Shown here piece by piece: positions 35,182 to 43,492 of a stretch of 64,000 nucleotides of DNA; the first letter of the stretch is position 1; each line of letters begins with the position of its first letter. A program made the position numbers and the translations under genes. The notes beneath the pieces are model-generated. The model was not told the origin of the DNA. It made no database searches and was given only the letters and a program-made list of their open reading frames with translations. This DNA comes from Halosimplex halophilum (GTDB taxonomy: Archaea; Halobacteriota; Halobacteria; Halobacteriales; Haloarculaceae): contig NZ_ML214297.1 in NCBI RefSeq assembly GCF_004698125.1, positions 2,082,891 to 2,146,890 of the forward strand, in the 5' to 3' direction.

Positions 35182-35643
35182 CTACAGCCCTTCCAGCGAA
35201 CGCAGTCGCTGCTCGACCTCCGCGGGGGCGGCGCTGGGGCCGTCGCGGACGCGGTGGTCCGGGATCAGCAGCGGCGCGGGGTTGTCGGCCAGCGCGCTCC
35301 GTGCGGTGCGCACGTCCTCCTCGTCGTCCGGGTCGCCGTCGGGCGTCATCCGGACGAGCTGGGCGACGCTCACCTGCTCGCCGTAGGGGACCTCCCGGAC
35401 GGCCTCCAGCACCCCGCGCCGGTCGGTCGGGACCGTCAGCGCGACGGTCACGTCGGCGAAGTCGTCCTCGGCGCCCGTGAGGTACTCCTCGATCCGGTCG
35501 AGCAGCTCGTGGTCGGCCGCCGCCTCGTCGTCGGGCTCCGCGGGAAAGCTCACGGAGAGCACCCGCCCCTGTGCCGCCCCGAACTGGACGTGTCGGTCGA
35601 GATACGACGACTCGCGCGCGTAGATCCCCGCGTCCTCGTTCAT
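35182..35643 (-). CDS. MGMT-like (alkyltransferase-like) protein with Asp in place of the acceptor Cys
   Basis: 153 residues. C-terminal half matches the O6-alkylguanine-DNA alkyltransferase domain: VLEAVREVPYGEQVSVAQLV (the IPYGET region) and NPAPLLIPDHRVRDG, where true enzymes read NPxxxxIPCHRV. Asp129 replaces the alkyl-accepting Cys, so it cannot accept alkyl groups. Alkyltransferase-like (ATL) proteins, usually with Trp here, bind O6-alkylguanine and hand it to nucleotide excision repair; a similar role is inferred. The N-terminal 70 residues keep strands of the first domain. Confidence 0.85.
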   Translation of the reverse strand: MNEDAGIYARESSYLDRHVQFGAAQGRVLSVSFPAEPDDEAAADHELLDRIEEYLTGAEDDFADVTVALTVPTDRRGVLEAVREVPYGEQVSVAQLVRMTPDGDPDDEEDVRTARSALADNPAPLLIPDHRVRDGPSAAPAEVEQRLRSLEGL

Positions 35644-35739
35644 ACTGGTCCGTCCGTCCGGTCGGAACTTGAAGATTTGTTCCGCGCGTGCCGGGCCGGC
35701 TCGAACCGGCGGCGCCGGGCGGCTCCGGACCGGTGTCCG

Positions 35740-36378
35740 CTATCCGGGCAGGTCGGCGTCGGCGTCGACGGTCCGGTCGGGTTCGGGCGGCAGTTCCCAG
35801 TCGGTCGCCAGTTCGAGCAGCTGGACGAGCATGTTGGCGGTGGCGCCCCAGACGGTGAACCCGTCGACGCGGAAGAAGTGCAGCCGGATCTCGCCGTAGT
35901 GGGGGTGGTCGCGGCGCTCGCTCTCGTAGTTGTCGGGGTCGACGAGCCCGGCGACGGGGAGGACCGCCACCTCCGCGACCTCCTCGTCGCTGGGCCGGTA
36001 CTCCCGGTCGGCGATGCGCGCGACGAACGGCCGGACGAGGTAGTCGGTGATCGTCCGGATGTCGTCGAGGCGGCCGACGACCTCGACCTCCTCGGAACGC
36101 AGGCCGATCTCCTCGCCGGCCTCGCGGAGCGCGGTCGCGAGCAGGTCCGTGTCCTCCGGTTCGCGGCCGCCGCCGGGGAAGCTCATCTGGCCCGGGTGGT
36201 CGCTGAGGTGGTCGGCGCGCTTCGTGAACAGGACGTGGTCGGCGCCGTCGCGGGCGACGACCGGCGCCAGGACCGCCGCCTCGCGCTCTTCGCCGGTGAG
36301 GCGGTCGCTCCCCTCCGCTCGCGACCCCTCGGCCGTCAGCTCGACCGGGTCGCGCTCCCGCAGCCGCGACAGGTCCAT
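35740..36378 (-). CDS. Nudix hydrolase, CoA diphosphatase-like
   Basis: 212 residues. Nudix box GGGREPEDTDLLATALREAGEEIGL (GX5EX7REUXEEXGU form) and the CoA-pyrophosphatase-type lead-in LFTKRADHLSDHPGQMSFPGG. This matches the NUDT7/YeaB group that splits CoA and acyl-CoA into phosphopantetheine and 3',5'-ADP. ATG at MDLSRLRERD; the extra upstream frame is not family sequence. CoA specificity is inferred from the signature only. Confidence 0.88.
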   Translation of the reverse strand: MDLSRLRERDPVELTAEGSRAEGSDRLTGEEREAAVLAPVVARDGADHVLFTKRADHLSDHPGQMSFPGGGREPEDTDLLATALREAGEEIGLRSEEVEVVGRLDDIRTITDYLVRPFVARIADREYRPSDEEVAEVAVLPVAGLVDPDNYESERRDHPHYGEIRLHFFRVDGFTVWGATANMLVQLLELATDWELPPEPDRTVDADADLPG

Positions 36379-36459
36379 ACCCGGCCGAACGGTCCGGGCG
36401 GTCTTAACTGACGGGTTACCCTCGAAGGAACGACAGCGGACGGCGGCCCGGGCGAGCAC

Positions 36460-36918
36460 TCACACGTCGTCGAGTCGCTCGCGCAGCTCGGCGGTGTCGA
36501 CGGCGGCCCACGTCTCCAGGTCGTAGCAGACCTCGACGAGTTCGTCGGCGCGGTCGGCCTCGCCCGCCTTGGCGACCTCGACCGCCTGGGCGTCGAGGCG
36601 GTCCCGGGCGGCGGCCGCGGCGGTCTCGCGGTCGACCGACCGCGCCTCCACGTCCATGATGTGCGGGAGGTCCTCCGCGCCCTCGGGCAGCGTCGGGAAG
36701 GCGGTCGGGCCGGCGACGAGCAGCGTCGCGTCGTCGCGCTCGACGGGGACGAGGTGGTAGCTCTCGACGGCGGCGTCGACGGCCGCGGCGACCGCGTCGG
36801 CGTCGGGCTCCTCGCCGCGCTTGTAGGCCAGCTCTTCCAGCGCGCGGTGGAGTTCCGCCCGGGTCAACCCCCCGAACAGGTCGACCACGCCCGCCAGTTC
36901 GTCGGCGACGAGACTCAT
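36460..36918 (-). CDS. Conserved-looking hypothetical protein, 152 residues
   Basis: Starts MSLVADELAGVVDLFGGL. Mainly helical; contains a TRAELHRALEELAYKRGEEP segment that could be a winged-helix-like region, then VESYHLVPVERDDATLLVAGPTAFPTLPEGAEDLPHIMD and a helical end. No catalytic motif seen. A haloarchaea-type uncharacterised protein; 81 bases before the Nudix gene on the same strand. Confidence 0.7.
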   Translation of the reverse strand: MSLVADELAGVVDLFGGLTRAELHRALEELAYKRGEEPDADAVAAAVDAAVESYHLVPVERDDATLLVAGPTAFPTLPEGAEDLPHIMDVEARSVDRETAAAAARDRLDAQAVEVAKAGEADRADELVEVCYDLETWAAVDTAELRERLDDV

Positions 36919-37035
36919 ACCCGGGGTCACGACGCCGCCCCATTTCAGCGTTCGCCTCCTCGTCGCGTGTGTTCGAACGGGTGTGTCGAGGGGGCGGTTC
37001 CGGCCGATCTGTCGTGGGAAGTGGGGACGGCTGTG

Positions 37036-37600
37036 CCCGTACTCGTCTCGGCCGTACTCGTCTCGACCGCACTCGACGGTGAGCGGTGAACGCCCTCGGT
37101 CCGCTCGCTAGCTGGAGTCGGTACCGCAGGGGACGCGACCGCAACTGACAGCAGGCGATGAAAGCCCTCGGCCCGCTCGCGGTCGCTGTCTCCGAAAATC
37201 GAAGATTTTCGGGATCTCGCAGGAGCGGAGCTCCTGCGGACCTCGCGAATCTCCGATTCGCTCAGTGACGAGAGAGCGGAGCTCTCTCGAACCAAGCGAC
37301 ATATCCGCGCTCTCCGCACTGCCCGCGCGGATAGGGGTCGCTCAGGCGACTATCGGCGCGAGCGCGCCTCGCCCTTTCAGTCCACCAGGAACCGCAACCA
37401 CACAGCGACCGCACCACGACCGCACAGCACCGCAGACGGCCACGAGCCTCCCCAGCCGATTCGCGACTCGCGAGTCGCGAATCCACCGTTGGAGCAAGCT
37501 CGACGAGCCTTCGTTCACACAGTTCACGAAGACCTCGTGCGGCTACGGTCGCGCGCATGAACGCACGCTCTAGCGCGCGCCGACCGCACCGCGGCAGTCC
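37036..37600 (-). repeat. Long dispersed intergenic repeat, copy C
   Basis: Fills most of the 725-base gap 36919-37643, reversed relative to copy A. On the minus strand it reads, in the same order as copy A: GTCGGCGCGCGCTAGAGCG, CGAGGTCTTCGTGAACTGTG, a diverged hairpin, a perfect palindrome at 37458-37483, core GAATCGGCTGGGGAGGCTCG, CGGTCGCTG-type 11-base units, AGTCGCCTGAGCG, GCGGAGAGCGCGGATATG, then GAGCGGGCCGAGGGCTTTCA and CGAGCGGACCGAGGGCGTTCA units around the shared GACTCCAGCTAGCGAGCG. Between the two last sections lies a four-hairpin cluster (37192-37289) absent from copy A. No credible coding frame. Confidence 0.8.
37192..37289. repeat. Cluster of four perfect hairpins inside repeat copy C
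   Basis: CCGAAAATC-GAA-GATTTTCGG (37192-37212), CGCAGGAG-CGGAG-CTCCTGCG (37218-37238), GCGAATC-TCC-GATTCGC (37245-37261) and CGAGAGAG-CGGAG-CTCTCTCG (37269-37289). The second and fourth have unrelated stems but the same five-base loop CGGAG. They are an insertion relative to copy A. Confidence 0.8.
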
Positions 37601-37643
37601 CCCTGCACTCAGCGCCGGCCCTCACCCGACCAGTCGCGACTGT

Positions 37644-39260
37644 TCACGCCGAGTCGCTCGAACCGTCGTCGGTGGCACCGCCTCCGCCGGAGGCGTCGTC
37701 CGACCCGCTCGCCGGCTGCCCGTGACCGCCGCCGCCGGGGGTCTCGACGGTGACGGTCGTGCCCGCCGACACCTCGCGGGTGACCTTCGCCGGGACGCGC
37801 TCGCCGTCGATGCGGTTGATCCCGGGCTCGCCGTCCGCGCCGCCGGCGATGCCTTGGGGGGCGTGCCGGCGGCGCTCGGTCAGCAGCGAGACGGTCGCGT
37901 CGGTCTCGACCCGCACCGAGCGGACGAGCCCGTCGCCGCCGCGGTACTGCCCGTCGCCGCCGCTGCCCTCGCGGAGCGCGTAGCGCTCGACCCGGAGCGG
38001 GTAGGCCGCTTCGAGCGCCTCGACGGGGGTGTTCAGCGTGTTCGTCATCCCGACCTGGACGCCCGAGAGGCCGTCGCCGTCCGGGTTGGCGCCCGCGCCG
38101 CCCCCGACGGTCTCGTAGTAGGCGAAGTCGGCGTCGCCGACGACGAGGTTGTTCATCGTCCCCTGCCCGCCCGCGGGGACGCGGTCGGGCGCCGCCTCCG
38201 CCAGCGCCGCGAAGACCACGTCGGTCACCCGCTGGCTCGTCTCCACGTTCCCGCCGACCACCGCCGCCGGCGGCTCGGGGTTCAACAGCGATCCCTCCGG
38301 CGCCTCGACCGTAACCGGATCGTAACAGCCCTGATTCGGCGGTATCTCCGGATCCGTAATACACCTGATCACGAAGTATACTGCGCTCTTGGCGACGGTG
38401 AGGGGCGCGTTGACGTTGCCGGCGACCTGGTCGGCGGTGCCGGCGAAGTCCACGTCGACGGTCGCGCCGTCGACGGTGACCGTCACCTCGACGGGGATGT
38501 CGTCGTCGGTGACACCGTCGCCCTCCATGGCGTCGGTCGCGCGGTAGGTGCCGTCGGGCAGCTCGCGGAGTTCCGCTTCGACGCGCTCGCGGGAGTAGTC
38601 GATCACGGCGTCGAAGGCGGCGAGCAGGCGGTCGCCGTGGTCGGCGAGGAGGTCGGCGATCCGCTCCTCGGCGCGCTCGTTGGCGGCGATCTGGGCTCTG
38701 AGATCCGCGCGGCGTTCCTCCGGGTTGCGGACGTTGGCGAGCAGGACCGACTCGACTTCCTCGCGGATCTCGCCGCCCTCGACCAGCCGAACCGGCGGGA
38801 TGCGGAGCCCCTCCTGGTGGATGTCCCGCGCGCCGGCCGGCATACTCCCCGGCGCCATCCCGCCCACGTCGGCGTGGTGGGCCCGCGAGACCGCGTAGCC
38901 GAGTATCTCGGGGTCCTCTGAGTCGGGATCCCGTTCGGGCGCGATCGGCGAGACCAGCGTCACGTCGGGGAGGTGCGTCCCCCCCTCGAAGGGGTCGTTC
39001 AGCGCGAACACATCCCCCGGTCGGGGGTCGCGGTCGAGGACGGCGTCGACCGCCTCGGGCATCGCGCCGAGGTGGACCGGGATGTGTTCGGCCTGGGCTA
39101 TCATGCGTCCGTCGGCGTCGAAGACCGCCGTCGAGCAGTCCCGCCGCTCCGTGATGTTCGGCGAGTAGGCGCCCCTGATGAGGACCCGTCCCATCTCCTC
39201 GGCGACGCTCTCCAGCTGGTTCCGCAGTATCTCCAGTTCGACCGGGTCGAGGTCTACCAT
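37644..39260 (-). CDS. hyuB: Hydantoinase B/oxoprolinase family subunit
   Basis: 538 residues. Partner of HyuA in ATP-dependent opening of hydantoin or 5-oxoproline rings. Signatures: [79 protein letters not shown] and GGGGHGQP near the end. The C-terminal 25 residues are a Gly/Asp/Ser tail. The ATG overlaps the stop of a 26-codon micro-ORF that links it to hyuA. A patch at about 38318-38390 is richer in AT than the rest. Substrate cannot be told from sequence. Confidence 0.92.
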   Translation of the reverse strand: MVDLDPVELEILRNQLESVAEEMGRVLIRGAYSPNITERRDCSTAVFDADGRMIAQAEHIPVHLGAMPEAVDAVLDRDPRPGDVFALNDPFEGGTHLPDVTLVSPIAPERDPDSEDPEILGYAVSRAHHADVGGMAPGSMPAGARDIHQEGLRIPPVRLVEGGEIREEVESVLLANVRNPEERRADLRAQIAANERAEERIADLLADHGDRLLAAFDAVIDYSRERVEAELRELPDGTYRATDAMEGDGVTDDDIPVEVTVTVDGATVDVDFAGTADQVAGNVNAPLTVAKSAVYFVIRCITDPEIPPNQGCYDPVTVEAPEGSLLNPEPPAAVVGGNVETSQRVTDVVFAALAEAAPDRVPAGGQGTMNNLVVGDADFAYYETVGGGAGANPDGDGLSGVQVGMTNTLNTPVEALEAAYPLRVERYALREGSGGDGQYRGGDGLVRSVRVETDATVSLLTERRRHAPQGIAGGADGEPGINRIDGERVPAKVTREVSAGTTVTVETPGGGGHGQPASGSDDASGGGGATDDGSSDSA

Positions 39261-39334
39261 TCGTCGCCTCCTCCTTCGGTGTCGTATCGGTCGGCGGCGT
39301 GTCGGTTGGTCGGTGAGGTCTCGGTCACGGTCAT
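39254..39334 (-). CDS. Micro-ORF (26 codons) bridging hyuA and hyuB
   Basis: Begins MTVTETSPTNRHAAD and ends GGGDEW. Its ATG overlaps the hyuA stop as ATGA, and its stop overlaps the hyuB start region (ATGGTAG), so ribosomes could pass from hyuA through it into hyuB. It may be a real microprotein or only a coupling device. Without it hyuB would start 70 bases after hyuA with no other link. Confidence 0.4.
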   Translation of the reverse strand: MTVTETSPTNRHAADRYDTEGGGDEW

Positions 39335-41346
39335 TCCTCGCTCGCCTCCAGCACGAGCGTTCCCTGTTCGTCGGCGCGCGCGGTCCACTGCGGCGGGAGG
39401 ACGACCGTGCTCTCGCCGCCGGCGAAGATCGCTGGGCCCTCCACGGTCACGTCGACCGGGACGCGGGCGCGGTCGTAGACCGGCGCGCGGTAGAACCCCG
39501 ACTCGAAGAAGGCGTCGCGCTTGCCGAGCAGGGGGTCGCCCTCGGGCTCGTACGCCAGGTCCGGCGGCTCGCCCGGGACCGTCGCCGTCACCCGGCAGGT
39601 CACCAGGTCGACCGGCTCGTCCATGCGGTAGCCGCGGGCGCGCTCGTGTGCGTCGTGGAACCGCTCGCGGACCGTCGCCGCGTCGAACGGCTCGGGCGCG
39701 TCCACCGCGAGTTCGAAGCTCTGGCCCGCGTAGCGACACTCGGCCTCCCGCTCGACCGTCGCGGCTTCGGGCTCGCTGGCGTTCCCGAGAGCGTCCGCCG
39801 CCAGGTCGTCGAACACCGACTCGACCGCCTCGGGGTCGGCGTCGGCGAGGCCGGTCCGGTAGGTCCGCGTCGCGTCGTGGCGCTCGTCGGCAGATAACAG
39901 GCCCAGCGCCGAGAGGACGCCGTTGCCGGGCGGGACCAGGACCGTCTCGATACCCAGACGGTCGGCCAGCGTCGCGGCGTGCATCGGCCCGGCGCCGCCG
40001 AACGCCGCGAGCGCGAACTCCCGGGGGTCGTGGCCGCGCTCGACGGTAACTCCCCTGATCGCGCGGGCCATCGTCGCGTTCGCCACGCGGTAGACCCCCT
40101 GGGCGGCGTCGATCACGGTGTCGAGTCCCGCCTCGTCGGCCAGGTCCTCCATGACTTCCTCCGCGCGGTCGGCGTCGAGGTCGAGCCCCTCGCCCAGCGT
40201 CGTGTCGGCGCCGAGATACCCCAGTACCACGGCCGCGTCGGTGACCGTCGGCTCGTCGCCGCCCTTCCCGTAGCAGGCCGGGCCGGGTTCGGCGCCCGCG
40301 GACTGTGGACCGACGCGGAGCGCACCCCCCTCGTCGACGCGGGCGATAGACCCGCCGCCGGCGCCGACGGTGTGCACGTCGACCATCGGGACGCCGACGG
40401 GGTGGTCGCCGATCTCCGCGTCGGTCGTCCGTTCGGCACGGCCGTCGCGGACGAGGCTCACGTCGGAGGACGTGCCGCCCATGTCGAAGGTGACGAGCCC
40501 GGCGTCCCCGCCCCGCTCGAAGCGCCCGGCGCCGACGACGCCCGCCGCCGGCCCCGACAGCAGCGTCGTGACCGCCCGCTCCCGGACCGTCCCGGCGTCG
40601 GCGATCCCGCCGTTCGAGCCCATCACGCGCACCGGCGGCAGACCGAGGTCCGCGGCCCGCTCGTCGAGCCGCGCGAGGTAGTCGTCGACGACCGGGGTCA
40701 CGTAGGCGTCGGCGACGGTCGTCGCCGTCCGCTCGTACTCGCGGAACTCCGCGAGCACCTCGTGGCTGGCCGAGACCGGAACCGGGAGTTCCTCGCGGAG
40801 GACCTCCGCCGCCCGCCGCTCGTTGTCGGGATGGGCGTAGGCGTGGAGGAACGCGACCGCCACGCTCTCGCAGTCCCCGTCGAGGGCGTCCGCTACCGCC
40901 CGAATTTCCGCCGGGTCGACGGGCCGCTCGATCCCCTCCGTGGTCGCCCGCTCGTCGACCTCGAAGCGGCGCTCGGCCGGGACGAGCGGCGCGGGTCTCT
41001 CCGCCGAGAGGTCGTACAGGGCCGGGCGGTCCTGGCGCCCGATCGCGACGGCGTCGGCGAACCCCTCGGTCGTCACGAGCGCCGTCTCGGCGCCCGCCCC
41101 TTCGAGCACGGCGTTGACGGCGGCGGTAGTGGCGTGGCGGAACTCGACGACTGCGCCCGGGTCGACGCCGGCGGCGTCGCAGGCCGCCTCGATCCCGGCG
41201 ACGACCCCGCGGGACTGGTCGTCGGTGGTCGGGACCTTCGCGGTCGTCAGCTCGCCGTCGACCACCAGCGCTACGTCGGTGAAGGTGCCGCCCACGTCGA
41301 CGCCCAGGCGGGCGTCGCGGTCGTCGTCGGCGTCGGCTGCGTCCAT
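39331..41346 (-). CDS. hyuA: Hydantoinase A/oxoprolinase family subunit
   Basis: 671 residues. ATP-binding subunit. LGVDVGGTFTDVALVVDG is the N-terminal phosphate motif; FRHATTAAVNAVLEG, SNGGIADAG, TLLSGPAAGVVGAG, VTFDMGGTSSDVSLV (second phosphate motif), SIARVDEGGALRVGPQSAGAEPGPACYGKGG, and AFGGAGPMHA are all characteristic. Starts at the ATG of MDAADADDD; the frame continues upstream without family sequence. Together with hyuB it should form a two-subunit enzyme acting on a cyclic imide or lactam. Confidence 0.93.
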   Translation of the reverse strand: MDAADADDDRDARLGVDVGGTFTDVALVVDGELTTAKVPTTDDQSRGVVAGIEAACDAAGVDPGAVVEFRHATTAAVNAVLEGAGAETALVTTEGFADAVAIGRQDRPALYDLSAERPAPLVPAERRFEVDERATTEGIERPVDPAEIRAVADALDGDCESVAVAFLHAYAHPDNERRAAEVLREELPVPVSASHEVLAEFREYERTATTVADAYVTPVVDDYLARLDERAADLGLPPVRVMGSNGGIADAGTVRERAVTTLLSGPAAGVVGAGRFERGGDAGLVTFDMGGTSSDVSLVRDGRAERTTDAEIGDHPVGVPMVDVHTVGAGGGSIARVDEGGALRVGPQSAGAEPGPACYGKGGDEPTVTDAAVVLGYLGADTTLGEGLDLDADRAEEVMEDLADEAGLDTVIDAAQGVYRVANATMARAIRGVTVERGHDPREFALAAFGGAGPMHAATLADRLGIETVLVPPGNGVLSALGLLSADERHDATRTYRTGLADADPEAVESVFDDLAADALGNASEPEAATVEREAECRYAGQSFELAVDAPEPFDAATVRERFHDAHERARGYRMDEPVDLVTCRVTATVPGEPPDLAYEPEGDPLLGKRDAFFESGFYRAPVYDRARVPVDVTVEGPAIFAGGESTVVLPPQWTARADEQGTLVLEASEE

Positions 41347-41531
41347 ACCGGACCCTGCGGCGGCGCGCCGATAAGCCTGCCCCGTCGCCGCGGCGCGTGG
41401 ACGCGCGTCCATCGGGCGGTGGCGGCCGACCAGCATCCCCGGCCATGGAATCGGACCCGCTCCCCGGGATCGAACCCGCCCCCGGAACTGCCGTGCGTAG
41501 GTTTTTGCGGGTCGAATCCTCAGTGGCGAGC

Positions 41532-42524
41532 GTGCATCGACGTACCGTCGTCGTCGCGCTGGTGGTCGTCCTCGCGGGCTGTAACGCCTTCGGCGGTCCC
41601 GCGGACGACACCGCGGATCCCGACACGCCGACGCTGACGCCCGCCGAGGTCCCGACCGCGGAGTCGCTGCGGACGGCCACGCCGACGCCGACGGAGTGTC
41701 TCGCCCCGCGGGTGGCGGCCGACGACCGGACCCCGCCGCCGACCCCCGAAAGCCCCGTTTCCCTCCCGACGACGGACGGGACGGTCGCCGGCACCGACCT
41801 CGTGGCCAGCCACGGCGCCGCGCTGGACAACTACAGTTTCGCCCTCCGGATGGACGGCACGCGGGTACGGGCCACGCCCGGCGCCGGCGCGTTCGCCTAC
41901 GAGGGGGTGACGCTCGGCTTCCAGTCGGTCCACGTGTTCGCCGTCGCCGGCACCGTCTACCGGCTCCGCCAGGTCGAGGACGGCGTCGCCGTCGACCGCC
42001 AACCGTACGACCCCGACTCGCCGCAGTCGACCTGGTACCGCGACGCCCTGACCGGCGTGAACTGGCTCGACGACCGGATCGGCTCGTACAACTACACGCG
42101 GGTCGGCACGCGCACCTGGAACGGCACCGAGGTACGCGTCTTCGAGGAGGCCCGCGACATCGAGATCCTCGTGGGGTCGGGCGAGGCGCTGACCGTCGAG
42201 TCGACCGTCCTGGTCGACCGCCGCGGCGTCGTCCGTCACGTCCGCCAGGAGCGGACACTCCAGCGCGACACCATCGACGGGATCGTCAACACCACCGAGA
42301 TCGAGACGTTCACCGTCGACCGCGTCGGCGGCGTCACCGTCCGCCGCCCCGATGCGTTCTGCGTCCCCGGCCCCGAGGTCGTCACCGCAACCACCCCGGA
42401 CGCGAACGCGACCGTCGGGACCGCCCAGTCGCCGAACGCCACGGCCGCACCCGGTACGGCGACCACCCCCGGGACCGAACCGACGGCGACCGACGCCGAA
42501 CCCACCAGCTCCCCGACGGGGTAA
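41532..42524 (+). CDS. Secreted lipoprotein, haloarchaeal, unknown function
   Basis: 330 residues from a GTG. Signal peptide and lipobox: HRRTVVVALVVVLAGC, with the Cys (about residue 17) as the expected lipid anchor. A Thr/Pro-rich linker follows, then a beta-rich domain (DNYSFALRMDGTRVRATPG to VVRHVRQERTLQRDTIDG), resembling haloarchaeal lipoproteins of LolA/outer-membrane-like shape. The tail is Thr/Pro/Ala-rich with NAT and NST-like sites, typical of glycosylated stalks. The GTG lies about 28 bases after GTAGGTTTTTGC, a TATA-like box; GTG at 41523 is an alternative. Confidence 0.8.
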   Translation: MHRRTVVVALVVVLAGCNAFGGPADDTADPDTPTLTPAEVPTAESLRTATPTPTECLAPRVAADDRTPPPTPESPVSLPTTDGTVAGTDLVASHGAALDNYSFALRMDGTRVRATPGAGAFAYEGVTLGFQSVHVFAVAGTVYRLRQVEDGVAVDRQPYDPDSPQSTWYRDALTGVNWLDDRIGSYNYTRVGTRTWNGTEVRVFEEARDIEILVGSGEALTVESTVLVDRRGVVRHVRQERTLQRDTIDGIVNTTEIETFTVDRVGGVTVRRPDAFCVPGPEVVTATTPDANATVGTAQSPNATAAPGTATTPGTEPTATDAEPTSSPTG

Positions 42525-42539
42525 GGCCCCGGCCGCCGC

Positions 42540-43412
42540 TCACAGCCCCAGGAACGACTCGGCGTTCTCCCAGAGGAGTTTCCGCTGGACCGCCGCCGGG
42601 AAGTCGCAGTGCTCGGCGAACCCCTCGAGCCACTCGCCGGGCCGGATCATCGGGTAGTCCGTCCCGAACATCACCCTGTCCTGCAGCACGGTCCGGGCGT
42701 ACTGGAGCACCTGGTCGTCGATGTACGCCGGCCGCCACCCCGACAGGTCCATGTAGACGTTGCCCTTCTGCTGACAGACCGCGAGTTGCTCCTTCTCCCA
42801 CGGGAACGCGGGGTGGGCGATCAGGATCTGCAGGTCGGGGTACCGCGCCGCCACGTCGTCGACCAGCATCGGGTTCCCGTACTCGATCCGCAGGCCCCGA
42901 CCGCCGGGCGCGCCCGCGCCGAGAGTCGTGTTGCCGCCGTGGAAGACCACCGGCACGCCCAGCTCCTCGATAGTCGCCCACAGCTCGTCGTGGGCGGGGT
43001 CGCTCGGGTCGAACCCCTGGGCGATCTGCTGGAACTTGAACCCCGACAGGTCCAGGTCCTCGATACAGCGGCGCGCCTCCGACACACAGTCGTCCTTGCG
43101 CGGGTCGACGCTCCCGAACCCGACGAAGAAGTCGGGGTAGTCGTCGCGCACCTCCGCGACGTGCTCGTTCGGGACCGGCGGGTTGCCCGTGTTGGTCTCG
43201 GCGTCCCACCCGAGCAGGACCGCCCGCCCGACCCCCGCCTCGCGGTACTCCTCGACCATCTCGGCGTAGCTCCACGTCTCCAGGTCGGTCCCGAACCGCT
43301 CGGCGGCGTCCCGCATGAGCTGTCCGCCCGCGTCCTCCAGGAACACCGATGTCGGCTGGTGGGCGTGCGTGTCGACGGCGCGAGCCTCCCCGTCGAGAAC
43401 GTCGATCGGCAT
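42540..43412 (-). CDS. Amidohydrolase (amidohydrolase-2 family, decarboxylase-like)
   Basis: 290 residues. VDTHAHQP carries the N-terminal HxH metal motif; GFKFQQIAQGFDPSDPAHD, GVPVVFHGGNTT, LQILIAHPAFPWEKE (conserved His) and RVMFGTDYPMIRP (conserved Asp) follow. This is the intact form of the fold that appears altered in the gene at 24334. Members include decarboxylases of aromatic acids and lactonases; substrate unknown here. Converges with the lipoprotein gene, 15 bases apart. Confidence 0.88.
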   Translation of the reverse strand: MPIDVLDGEARAVDTHAHQPTSVFLEDAGGQLMRDAAERFGTDLETWSYAEMVEEYREAGVGRAVLLGWDAETNTGNPPVPNEHVAEVRDDYPDFFVGFGSVDPRKDDCVSEARRCIEDLDLSGFKFQQIAQGFDPSDPAHDELWATIEELGVPVVFHGGNTTLGAGAPGGRGLRIEYGNPMLVDDVAARYPDLQILIAHPAFPWEKEQLAVCQQKGNVYMDLSGWRPAYIDDQVLQYARTVLQDRVMFGTDYPMIRPGEWLEGFAEHCDFPAAVQRKLLWENAESFLGL

Positions 43413-43492
43413 GCGAGTCCTTCGCACGCCACAGGTATAGGTCGGTCGCCCGGACCGAGTCGGTCGCGGCGGTGACCGGTCCGCGCAGGCGC

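Noticed and set aside
36945-37319. 124-codon minus-strand frame in repeat copy C
   Set aside because: It reads straight through the hairpin cluster and the tandem units; the matching region in copy A is interrupted. Not supported as a gene.
41500-41520. GGGTCGAATCC resembling a tRNA T-arm
   Set aside because: No matching acceptor stem, anticodon arm or D-arm is present; it lies in the lipoprotein promoter.
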